The notes beneath the pieces are model-generated. The model did not search any database, was not told the origin of the DNA, and saw nothing but the letters and a program-made list of their open reading frames with translations. Shown here in pieces: positions 1-7,262 of a stretch of DNA of 9,173 nt. The stretch is taken from contig MNXL01000193.1 of assembly GCA_001871755.1 (NCBI GenBank), forward strand, positions 1 through 9,173, read 5' to 3'. The translations under genes were made by a program, and so were the position numbers. The DNA is from Anaerolineae bacterium CG2_30_64_16. Its GTDB lineage: Bacteria > Chloroflexota > Anaerolineae > CG2-30-64-16. Every line of letters starts with the position of its first letter. The stretch's first letter is position 1.

Positions 1-48
1 CAGGCACGTTCGCCCCAGATTATTGAGAAGATACTGTGACGAGGGCCT

Positions 49-83
49 GACAAACCAGGTTTCTCCGAGAAACCTGGTTTGTC
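49..83. repeat. Perfect 17-bp palindrome at the end of the response regulator gene
   Basis: The arms GACAAACCAGGTTTCTC (49-65) and GAGAAACCTGGTTTGTC (67-83) are exact reverse complements around a single central base. The outer two bases of the right arm form part of the response regulator stop codon (TGA, 84-82 on the minus strand). Neither strand has a T-run after the arms, so a Rho-independent terminator is not well supported. The form fits a dispersed palindromic (REP-like) element, although an RNA hairpin could still protect the 3' end of the transcript. No flanking duplication is obvious. Confidence 0.85.
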
Positions 84-792
84 AACCCAGCCGATACCCC
101 ACGCGCTGCACGGTGGTGATCGTCACATCGCTGCCGCCGGTCGCGGCGAGCTTCTTGCGCAGTTGCGCGACGTGCATGTCCACGGTGCGCGTGCCCCCCG
201 CGAAGTCATAGCCCCACGCCTGCTCCAGGAGTTGTTCTCGGCTGAGCGCCTGGCCTCGGTGCCGCGCGAAGGTCCAGAGCAGGTCGAACTCGCGCGGGGA
301 CAGCTCCAGAGCCCGGCCGTGGAGGCAGGCCGTGCGCCCGGCGGGGTTGACGACCAGACCGCCGACCTGGATCGTCTGGCCGGTGGCCGCGGGGGCCGGC
401 CGCGAGGACGGATTCTGCCCTGCGGCGGTCCTGCGCAGCACGGCCCTGGCGCGTGCGACCAACTCGCGCGGGTTGAACGGCTTGGTGATGTAGTCGTCCG
501 CGCCCAGTTCCAGGCCGACGATCTTGTCCACGTCTTCGTCGCGGGCCGTCAGCATGATGATCGGCACATCGGACGCGCGGCGCAGGCGCCGGCACACCTC
601 GAAACCATCCAGCCCGGGCAGCATCAGGTCGAGGATGATCAGATCGGGCTCCTCTCGCTCCGCGGCCGCGAGCGCGGCCAAGCCGTCCGCGGCCAGAGTG
701 ACGCGGAAGCCCTCGCGTGCCAGGTACATCTGGGCTACGTCGAGCACGCCCGGCTCGTCGTCCACGACGAGGATGAGGCGGCTGTGGCTCAT
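82..792 (-). CDS. OmpR/PhoB-family two-component response regulator
   Basis: This 236-residue DNA-binding response regulator is the usual length for its family. The N-terminal receiver domain (about 5-120) shows the acidic pocket D11/D12, the phospho-acceptor D55 in the LDLMLPGLDG context, the switch T82 and the conserved K104 before PF. After a proline/alanine-rich linker, the C-terminal winged helix (about 140-236) has the family pattern LSPREFDLLW, REQLLEQAWGYDF, RTVDMHVAQLRKKL and VGYRL. Phosphorylation by a cytoplasmic or membrane histidine kinase should control promoter binding; no kinase gene is in the window, and one could lie beyond base 1. The open frame runs upstream to 888, but ATG at 792 is preferred: AGGAG stands 8 bases before it, the receiver domain starts right after it, and the longer form would overlap miaB. 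It starts 17 bases after the miaB stop, so the two are probably co-transcribed. Target genes cannot be inferred. Confidence 0.93.
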   Translation of the reverse strand: MSHSRLILVVDDEPGVLDVAQMYLAREGFRVTLAADGLAALAAAEREEPDLIILDLMLPGLDGFEVCRRLRRASDVPIIMLTARDEDVDKIVGLELGADDYITKPFNPRELVARARAVLRRTAAGQNPSSRPAPAATGQTIQVGGLVVNPAGRTACLHGRALELSPREFDLLWTFARHRGQALSREQLLEQAWGYDFAGGTRTVDMHVAQLRKKLAATGGSDVTITTVQRVGYRLG

Positions 793-809
793 AGCTGTCT
801 CCTGGGGAA

Positions 810-2345
<1,536 letters not shown>

Positions 2346-2357
2346 AAGCAAAATCTC

Positions 2358-2405
2358 GAATCAGCGAATCAGCGAGTCGGCGAATCAGCGAGTTAGCGAA
2401 TCAAC
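2358..2405. repeat. Octanucleotide tandem array in the miaB leader (GAATCAGC unit)
   Basis: Six 8-base units are present: GAATCAGC, GAATCAGC, GAGTCGGC, GAATCAGC, GAGTTAGC and GAATCAAC. The array ends 12 bases before the miaB ATG and begins next to the predicted transcription start, so it would make up most of the 5' leader. Read on the minus strand the unit contains TGA in one of the cycling frames, so it could not be translated through on that strand, in keeping with its non-coding location. Confidence 0.92.
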
Positions 2406-2411
2406 CACAGG

Positions 2412-2440
2412 AGTGTACAGCGCTCTTCGTCGCAAGTCAA
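2412..2440 (-). promoter_or_regulatory. Predicted sigma70-type promoter for miaB and the response regulator
   Basis: On the minus strand TTGACT (2440-2435) and TACACT (2417-2412) are separated by exactly 17 bases. This gives 5/6 and 4/6 matches to the consensus. Transcription would start near 2405, leaving a leader of about 60 bases before the ATG at 2345. The site lies in the only gap between uvrA and miaB. It is predicted from sequence alone. Confidence 0.6.
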
Positions 2441-2470
2441 GCGAGCTCGGGCCAGCAATTCCAAAGGAAC

Positions 2471-5400
2471 TCAACTCTCGGTGGCCCTGGCCGTGATCAC
2501 TTCGGCCGGCTGCAGCGCTTCCCGGCCGGCCAGGACGCGGCGCAGGTACTGGCCGGTGTACGATTTCTCGACGCTGGCGACATGTTCCGGGGTGCCTTCG
2601 GCGATCACATAACCGCCAGCGTCGCCGCCCTCCGGCCCCAGGTCGATGACCCAGTCCGCGCTCTTGATCACGTCCAGGTTGTGCTCGATCACCACCACGG
2701 TGTTGCTCTGATCGGCCAGCCGGTGCAACACGACCAGCAGCTTTTGGATGTCGTCGAAGTGCAAACCGGTGGTGGGCTCATCCAGGATGTACAGGGTCCG
2801 GCCGGTGGCGCGGCGGCTCAGCTCTTTACTCAGCTTGACGCGCTGTGCCTCGCCACCGGAGAGGGTGGTGGCCGGCTGGCCCAGGCGGATGTAGCCCAGG
2901 CCGACCTCGGCCAGGGTCTCCAGCTTGTTGCGGATCGGCGGGATGTTCTGGAAGAAGTGCAGCGCCTCGCTCACGGTCATGTCGAGCACCTCGGCGATGC
3001 TCTTGCCCTTGTACTTGATCTCCAGCGCCTCGCGGTTGTAGCGCTTGCCGTGACACACCTCGCACGGCACGTAGACATCGGGCAGGAACTGCATCTCGAT
3101 GCGGATGATGCCGTCTCCCCTGCACGCCTCGCAGCGCCCGCCTTTGACGTTGAAGCTGAAACGGCCTGGCTTGTAGCCCCGCATCTTCGATTCCGGCAGC
3201 GATGCGAACAGGTCGCGGATGACCGTGAAGACGTTGGTATAGGTGGCCGGGTTGGAGCGCGGGGTCCGCCCGATCGGGGATTGGTCGATGTCGATCACCT
3301 TGTCCAACTGCTCCATGCCGTCGATGCCGTCGTGCTGGCCCGGCCGGTCTTTGGCCCGGTACATGCGCGCGGCCAGCGCTTTGTACAGCACCTCGAGCAC
3401 CAGGCTCGACTTGCCGCTGCCGCTCACCCCGGTGATGCAGATGAATTTCCCGAGCGGGAAGCGCACATCCACGTGCTTCAGGTTGTTCTCGCTCGCGTTG
3501 CGCACGATCAGGTACTCGCCGTTGCCGGGACGCCGCCACTTCGGCACGGGGATCTCCTTTTCCCCGCGCAGATAAGCCGCGGTCAGGCCGTCGGAACAGC
3601 GCATGAACTCAGCGGCGGGCGCGGAGCAGACCACGTAGCCGCCCGCTTCGCCGGCTCCCGGCCCCAGGTCCACGATCCAATCGGATGCCCGCATCGTCTC
3701 CTCGTCGTGCTCGATCACCAGCACGGTGTTGCCCAGGTCCCGCAGATCAAGCAGGGTCCGGATCAGCCGGGCGTTGTCGCGCTGGTGCAGCCCGATGCTC
3801 GGCTCGTCCAGGATGTAGAGCACCCCCATCAGTTGCGAGCCGATCTGCGTGGCCAGCCGGATGCGCTGCGCCTCGCCGCCGGAGAGCGTGGCCGCCATGC
3901 GGTCCAGGCTCAGATAGTCCAGCCCAACATCCATCAGGAAGCGGATCCGGGCGTGGAGCTCCTTCAGGATCTGCCGGGCGATGGTGTACTGGCGTTGGGT
4001 GAGCGGCGAGCCGGGAGGGACTTGCTCCGCGGAACCGACGCGTGAGGTGGGAGACCGGGTATCAGGTATCAGGTATTGGGTATTGGGTATTGGGTGTTGG
4101 TCTGCAGCGTCCGAATACCCAATCCCCAATCCCTGCTGTTCCATCCCGGCCAGCGTCTCCACCCACCGCACCGCTTCGGTGACTGAGAAGTGGCTGACCT
4201 GATCGATGTTGCGGTCCAGGACGGTGACCGCCAGCGCCTCGGGGCGCAGCCGCTTGCCGCCACAGGCCGGGCAGGGCCGGCTGGTCATGTAGCGTTCCAG
4301 CTCGCTCCGGATGTAGTCGGAGGAGGTCTCCCGATAGCGGCGTTGCAAGTTGGTGATCACCCCCTCGTAATTGGTCTGGAAGCGTCGCTCTTGCCCTTCC
4401 ACGTTTACATAACGCACAGAGATGTTATCGCCCTGTTTGCCGCCGTATAAGATGATGTTGATCTGGTGCTTGCTCAATTCGCCCACCGGGACATCGAACG
4501 GGATCCGATAATGCGCTGCGGTCGCCTCCAGCAGGGAGTGGTAGTAGTTCTGCGTTTCCCGGCTCCACGGCTTGATCGCGCCGCCGGCCAGGCTCCTGGT
4601 CTTGTCCGGGATGATCAGGTCGGGGTCGAATTCCATCTGGCTGCCTAATCCTGTGCAAGCGGGGCAGGCGCCGTGCGGGCTGTTGAAGCTGAAGGTGCGC
4701 GGCTCGATCTCCGGCAGGCTGACGCCGCAGGCCGGACATGCGAAACGCTCGGAGAAGAGCCGATCCCTGGCCTTCTCGGCCTCCGTGACATCCGAGACCA
4801 GCATCACCCCGCCGCCCAGCCGCAGCGCGGTCTCGACCGAATCCGCCAGTCGCCCTCGCAGCCCGTTCGCGCCATCTCCTGAATCCTGACCCCTGTCGCC
4901 TGACTCCTGTCTCCTGATCCCTGCTTCCTGCCTCCTGACAACCAGCCGGTCCACCACGGCCTCGATCGTATGATTCTTGTAGCGATCCAACTCCGGCGCG
5001 GTTTCGACCTCACACAGCTCCCCATCCACGCGGACGCGCACGAAGCCGGCCTTGCGGATGTCGTCGAAGATGCCCTTGTGCTCGCCCTTGCGGTCCATCA
5101 CCAACGGCGCCAGGATCAGCAGCCGGCTGCCCTCGCCGTATTCCAGGATGCTATCGACGATCTGCTGGACGGTCTGCGCGCTGATCTCGCGACCACATTG
5201 CGGGCAGTGCGGGATGCCGATGCGGGCGAAGAGCAGGCGCAGGTAGTCGTAAATCTCGGTGATGGTGCCCACGGTGGACCGCGGGTTGCGGCTGGCGCCG
5301 CGCTGGTCGATGGAGATGGCCGGGCTGAGCCCTTCGATCTGGTCCACGTCCGGCTTTTCCATCAGGCCCAGGAATTGGCGGGCGTAGGCGGACAGCGACT

Positions 5401-5569
5401 CGACGTAGCGGCGCTGGCCTTCGGCGTAGATCGTGTCGAAAGCCAGGCTGGATTTGCCCGAGCCGGACAGCCCGGTGATCACCACGAGTTGATCGCGGGG
5501 GATTTCCAGATCGATGTTCTTCAGGTTGTGCTCGCGTGCGCCGCGAATCGTCAGCTTGTCTTGGGCCAT
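2471..5569 (-). CDS. uvrA: UvrA, excinuclease ABC subunit A, with two repeat-derived insertions
   Basis: UvrA is the damage-sensing ATPase of nucleotide excision repair. It acts as a cytoplasmic dimer that loads UvrB onto lesions. The first ATPase module has Walker A GLSGSGKS (33-40, K39), a zinc-binding pair of CxxC motifs (about 277-304), signature LSGGEAQR (562-569) and Walker B D588-E589. The second has Walker A GVSGSGKS (714-721, K720), a zinc finger CxxC-x19-CxxC (about 813-838), signature LSGGEAQR (903-910) and Walker B D930-E931. ATG at 5569 is preceded by AAGGGG at good spacing, and the MAQDKLTIRGAREHNLKNI start is typical. The protein has 1032 residues against the usual 940-960. The excess is explained by two insertions built of 7-base repeats, at about 211-232 (after HTIEAVVDRLVV) and about 479-505 (before the TIARQILKEL helix). 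No catalytic or zinc residue is disturbed, so the protein is probably functional. It has its own predicted promoter and no tightly linked partner gene. Confidence 0.97.
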   Translation of the reverse strand: MAQDKLTIRGAREHNLKNIDLEIPRDQLVVITGLSGSGKSSLAFDTIYAEGQRRYVESLSAYARQFLGLMEKPDVDQIEGLSPAISIDQRGASRNPRSTVGTITEIYDYLRLLFARIGIPHCPQCGREISAQTVQQIVDSILEYGEGSRLLILAPLVMDRKGEHKGIFDDIRKAGFVRVRVDGELCEVETAPELDRYKNHTIEAVVDRLVVRRQEAGIRRQESGDRGQDSGDGANGLRGRLADSVETALRLGGGVMLVSDVTEAEKARDRLFSERFACPACGVSLPEIEPRTFSFNSPHGACPACTGLGSQMEFDPDLIIPDKTRSLAGGAIKPWSRETQNYYHSLLEATAAHYRIPFDVPVGELSKHQINIILYGGKQGDNISVRYVNVEGQERRFQTNYEGVITNLQRRYRETSSDYIRSELERYMTSRPCPACGGKRLRPEALAVTVLDRNIDQVSHFSVTEAVRWVETLAGMEQQGLGIGYSDAADQHPIPNTQYLIPDTRSPTSRVGSAEQVPPGSPLTQRQYTIARQILKELHARIRFLMDVGLDYLSLDRMAATLSGGEAQRIRLATQIGSQLMGVLYILDEPSIGLHQRDNARLIRTLLDLRDLGNTVLVIEHDEETMRASDWIVDLGPGAGEAGGYVVCSAPAAEFMRCSDGLTAAYLRGEKEIPVPKWRRPGNGEYLIVRNASENNLKHVDVRFPLGKFICITGVSGSGKSSLVLEVLYKALAARMYRAKDRPGQHDGIDGMEQLDKVIDIDQSPIGRTPRSNPATYTNVFTVIRDLFASLPESKMRGYKPGRFSFNVKGGRCEACRGDGIIRIEMQFLPDVYVPCEVCHGKRYNREALEIKYKGKSIAEVLDMTVSEALHFFQNIPPIRNKLETLAEVGLGYIRLGQPATTLSGGEAQRVKLSKELSRRATGRTLYILDEPTTGLHFDDIQKLLVVLHRLADQSNTVVVIEHNLDVIKSADWVIDLGPEGGDAGGYVIAEGTPEHVASVEKSYTGQYLRRVLAGREALQPAEVITARATES
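4057..4134. repeat. Inverted heptanucleotide arrays in uvrA
   Basis: Six 7-base units (GGGTATC, AGGTATC, AGGTATT, GGGTATT, GGGTATT, GGGTGTT; 4057-4098) are followed by three units in the opposite orientation (AATACCC, AATCCCC, AATCCCT; 4114-4134). The segments 4078-4091 and 4114-4127 can pair at 12 of 14 positions with a 22-base loop, so the array could form a hairpin in DNA or in the uvrA message. It encodes residues about 479-505. The unit is the same as in miaB at 1757-1812, and both genes read the peptide IPNTQY from it. Confidence 0.92.
4876..4938. repeat. Heptanucleotide tandem array in uvrA (CTCCTGA unit)
   Basis: Nine degenerate 7-base units with an invariant CCTG core (consensus CTCCTGA) cover 63 bases, exactly 21 codons. 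They encode an R/Q/E/G/D-rich segment (about residues 211-232) between two conserved UvrA blocks, HTIEAVVDRLVV and LRGRLADSVETALRL, that are separated by only a few residues in family members such as the E. coli protein. In the opposite orientation the unit would yield TGA, so only the present orientation is translatable. Confidence 0.92.
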
Positions 5570-5648
5570 AGGAACCCCTTGTGTGCAGCGGGACTCATGT
5601 CAGTTGGGTCGCGTAGATCGTCGCGAGATAGAACAAATGTGCGACCGT

Positions 5649-5677
5649 ACTATATCACCAAACCAGCCGCCGGGCAA
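5649..5677 (-). promoter_or_regulatory. Predicted sigma70-type promoter for uvrA
   Basis: On the minus strand TTGCCC (5677-5672) and TATAGT (5654-5649) are separated by 17 bases, with 4/6 and 5/6 consensus matches. Transcription would start near 5642, giving a leader of about 73 bases. I see no convincing LexA-type box near it, so damage induction of uvrA is not supported here. Confidence 0.55.
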
Positions 5678-5713
5678 GTTAGGGATCGTAAAAGTATAAG
5701 TTCCCGCATGTCA

Positions 5714-5814
5714 CCCCTTCGTTGCACTCAGGGCAAGCTCTGAGCGGGTCCATTCTGAGTGTTTCGCCACGGCGCGCAACCAGCGAAGCATGTCCTGAGT
5801 GAAATCGAAGGGGG
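5714..5814. repeat. Interspersed repeat element with imperfect inverted ends
   Basis: The left end (5714-5732, beginning CCCCTTCG and ending CACTCAGG) and right end (5794-5814, beginning CCTGAGTG and ending CGAAGGGGG) are near-complementary, with a few mismatches in the middle. They enclose about 60 bases that repeat the TCTGAG(C/T)G theme. No transposase frame is present. A related segment lies inside miaB at 1495-1528. This looks like a decayed non-autonomous element. Confidence 0.6.
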
Positions 5815-6026
5815 TCTCGCCGTGGAGAGGAGATTCTTCGCTCTCTTGCGTCGTTAAGTCAGATTCGGGACGGCGTCGCTCAGAATGACAGCACAGGAAG
5901 TTATTCTTTAACGAACCCTTAGAGCCCCGCCACCGCGAGCGTCGAGCTCAAAATCCCGGAGCCTGACAGCAATCTACCATTCTACCATGTCTTTAGGGGG
6001 AGGCCAATTCGCGGGGTGCTGAGATG
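5815..6026. other. Non-coding stretch with further degraded repeats
   Basis: I see no gene here. AGATTCTTCGCT (5831-5842) and GCTCAGAATGACAG (5878-5891) look like the two ends of another dispersed repeat of the type seen between genes in repeat-rich genomes. That resemblance is from memory. Both strands hold only short open frames without ribosome binding sites or recognisable motifs. Confidence 0.4.
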
Positions 6027-6060
6027 AAAAAGCGCCCGGCTCCTGACAGGAGCCAGGCGT
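6027..6060 (-). terminator. Rho-independent terminator, minus strand
   Basis: On the minus strand a GC-rich hairpin has stem CAGGAGCC/GGCTCCTG (6054-6047 with 6045-6038) around one loop base. After a single mismatch it extends by four more pairs and one wobble pair, and is followed at once by TTTTT (6031-6027). It would end transcripts coming from the small-gene cassette, although that cassette's last stop codon is about 200 bases upstream. On the plus strand it lacks a T-run. Confidence 0.8.
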
Positions 6061-6257
6061 CTGAGGGGGTGAATCGAATCCGGTTCCTTCTGCGGGTCAG
6101 CACGTGGATGTAGACCCGCGGTCGCTTCGGTCGGCCAGGTCGCCGGCGTTGGCGTCAACTTCGCCGGGCGGGAAGTCACAGCGGATCGGTGGGATGGATC
6201 GGCTCAGCGCGGCAAGAAGGACGGGGCGCCGGTCAAACCGCCCCACCCGCCGTCGTC
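6061..6257. other. Probable 3' untranslated region of the small-gene cassette
   Basis: About 200 bases lie between the last cassette stop codon and the terminator, with no supportable gene. A 7-bp stem GCGGGTC/GACCCGC (6092-6098 with 6113-6119) with a 14-base loop is visible. A structured 3' UTR, or the remains of a lost fourth gene, would both fit. I could not identify an RNA family. Confidence 0.4.
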
Positions 6258-6551
6258 TCAAGCTGCGACTGGCCGCAACGCCGGCCGCGTGGTCAGGCGA
6301 GGCTTCACCAGCCGCGACCGAGCCGGAGCCAGTGCCTCGATCTCGACATAGACGACGGGGCCGACCTTGTCCGCCGTCTGTGCAGCCTCCAGGTTGAGAC
6401 GATAAAGCTCGGGATCATCTTTGGGCAATAAGACAACCTCAGCGCCGCTCGGAATTCGCTCGAGAATCGCAGGGTGTTCTAGCATGTATCGCTCGAATTC
6501 GAAGGACAAAGTGGCGTTCTTTTCGATAATTGTCTCTCGATTGTAGGTCAT
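6258..6551 (-). CDS. Small DUF5647-like protein
   Basis: The product is 97 residues and soluble, with no signal peptide or membrane segment. The conserved-looking core runs from NATLSFEFERYMLEHP (about 12-27) through ERIPSGAEVVLLPKDDPEL to NLEAAQ and PVVYVEI. This matches my memory of the DUF5647 family, whose function is unknown. The last 25 or so residues are basic and low in pattern, and may be a lineage-specific tail. ATG at 6551 is preferred: GGAGA stands about 9 bases upstream, and the start overlaps the previous gene's stop as ATGA, a sign of translational coupling. The open frame extends to 6593, but that would invade the preceding gene. As last gene of a three-gene cassette, and coupled to its neighbour, it may bind or neutralise that neighbour's product. 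This role is inference only. Confidence 0.78.
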   Translation of the reverse strand: MTYNRETIIEKNATLSFEFERYMLEHPAILERIPSGAEVVLLPKDDPELYRLNLEAAQTADKVGPVVYVEIEALAPARSRLVKPRLTTRPALRPVAA

Positions 6552-6868
6552 GATCGTATCTCCAGCTCGTAAGCAGCACGATAACGGCGCCAATTTGCCT
6601 TGATGTCGCGCTCGCCAAGCGTCAACACATCCTCAAGGGTGTAGCCGTAGAACTCCTCTTTGTCTTCTGTGCTGTGGGGGTGAAGGATATCCTTGTGCGG
6701 CCGGCCATGCGCCGTATCGTAGCGCACAATGGCTCGCCACTCTCCTGCGATGAATGCCTCGTACTGCACGACAAAACGGACGATCCGTTTTCGCTCCAAG
6801 AGATGATAGTAACGAAACCGATCTTCGCGTTCCGGTGTCAGATAGTTGACGTACTCTTTGTCGCCCAC
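6548..6868 (-). CDS. Small conserved protein with a YDTAHGxxHxDxLHP motif (DUF7718-like)
   Basis: The product is 106 residues and soluble. Its core is a beta-rich stretch RIVRFVVQYEAFIAGEWRAIVRYD (about 28-51), then D51, H54, H58, D60 and H63 in a histidine/aspartate-rich motif (49-64), and a C-terminal helix TLGERDIKANWRRYR. This pattern recalls uncharacterised proteins that I associate from memory with DUF7718; the clustered His/Asp residues could be catalytic or metal-binding, but that is a guess. The only available start is GTG at 6868, because an in-frame TGA lies four codons upstream. No clear Shine-Dalgarno site precedes it, so translation may depend on the upstream gene, whose stop is only 12 bases away. 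It overlaps the next gene by 4 bases. Operon position and size fit a toxin-antitoxin-like module without proving one. Confidence 0.78.
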   Translation of the reverse strand: MGDKEYVNYLTPEREDRFRYYHLLERKRIVRFVVQYEAFIAGEWRAIVRYDTAHGRPHKDILHPHSTEDKEEFYGYTLEDVLTLGERDIKANWRRYRAAYELEIRS

Positions 6869-6880
6869 GACAGTACCACG

Positions 6881-7097
6881 TCACCGCGCAACATCGGCGA
6901 ACACCTGGTCGTAGATGTCGTTGCCAGAACCAACCCATTCTTGATAGGCGGCCGATTGGCCTTGCGCGTTGTGCCAGGCACTCTGCGGCTCACGCTCAAC
7001 CAGGAACCGCACAAAGTCGAATAGGACGGCCAACTTAGGATTCGGGTAGCAGCGGAATCAGAGACGCAATCTCTTGCCGCAATTGGATGACAGTCAT
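6881..7097 (-). pseudogene. Small antitoxin-like gene split by a +1 frameshift
   Basis: From ATG at 7097 the frame reads MTVIQLRQEIASLIPLLPES and stops at TAA (7037-7035). One base over, the reading continues from about 7045 as PNPKLAVLFDFVRFLVERE and ends with AYQEWVGSGNDIYDQVFADV, stopping at TGA (6883-6881). Joined, the two give about 72 residues. They resemble short DUF2281-type proteins (helical, with LPE.. and ..LxDFVxFL patterns), which often act as antitoxins or accompany toxins; that family link is from memory. The start is excellent: GGAGGG about 5-6 bases upstream and a near-consensus promoter. The shift must lie between about 7036 and 7060, because the second frame has a stop (TGA) just above that interval. 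CTA-CCC-G is present there and would allow a proline codon to slip by +1. A mutation, an assembly error or programmed frameshifting are all possible; a mutation or error is likeliest. Confidence 0.8.
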
Positions 7098-7167
7098 GGT
7101 CTCCCTCCAGGTCAAGAGTCTCAGCATCATGTTGCCCTCACAAGAGCGGAATCGTCTGCACAGCGAC

Positions 7168-7196
7168 ATAATACAGCGGAAAGATGAGCTTGTCAA
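7168..7196 (-). promoter_or_regulatory. Near-consensus sigma70 promoter of the small-gene cassette
   Basis: On the minus strand TTGACA (7196-7191) is a perfect -35 box, and TATTAT (7173-7168) a 5/6 -10 box, with an ideal 17-base spacer. The predicted start is near 7161, and the leader to ATG 7097 is about 64 bases. AGCGGAA (plus strand) occurs at 7175-7181 and again at 7145-7151, exactly 30 bases apart around the -10 box. That might be a pair of operator half-sites, but it is weak evidence. Confidence 0.75.
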
Positions 7197-7208
7197 CGCG
7201 GGTCTGCT

Positions 7209-7242
7209 CAGCCTTGCGAAGGTTTGAACCTTCGCAAGGCTG
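7209..7242. repeat. Perfect 16-bp palindrome after the dynamin-like gene
   Basis: The arms CAGCCTTGCGAAGGTT (7209-7224) and AACCTTCGCAAGGCTG (7227-7242) are exact reverse complements around two bases. The element lies 20 bases after the minus-strand stop of the dynamin-like gene and just upstream of the cassette promoter. No T-run follows on either strand. It may stabilise or weakly terminate the transcript, or be a REP-like mobile palindrome. Its position mirrors that of the 49-83 palindrome after the response regulator. Confidence 0.85.
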
Positions 7243-7262
7243 GGTTGTGTCTTTCGTCTGCG

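Noticed and set aside
49..83. Rho-independent terminator for the response regulator
   Set aside because: The palindrome is strong but no T-run follows on the minus strand; it is kept as a palindromic repeat that may have a 3'-end role.
2582..4045. 487-codon plus-strand open frame inside uvrA
   Set aside because: It lies wholly opposite uvrA, whose motifs are unmistakable; the product has antisense-like H/V/D/Q-rich composition and no recognisable domain.
5620..5720. LexA/SOS box upstream of uvrA
   Set aside because: No convincing inverted GAAC/GTTC-type site was found near the predicted promoter.
6065..6090. TTCGATTC-like sequence resembling a tRNA or tmRNA T-arm (minus strand)
   Set aside because: The flanking bases do not form the required five-pair stem, no matching acceptor strand is found upstream, and the following hairpin is a terminator.
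5982..6179. 65-codon minus-strand open frame across the terminator
   Set aside because: It runs through the terminator hairpin, lacks a Shine-Dalgarno site and has no recognisable pattern.
6104..6431. Overlapping plus-strand open frames of 80-97 codons
   Set aside because: Arginine/proline-rich composition typical of chance frames in GC-rich DNA; they overlap the DUF5647-like gene on the other strand.
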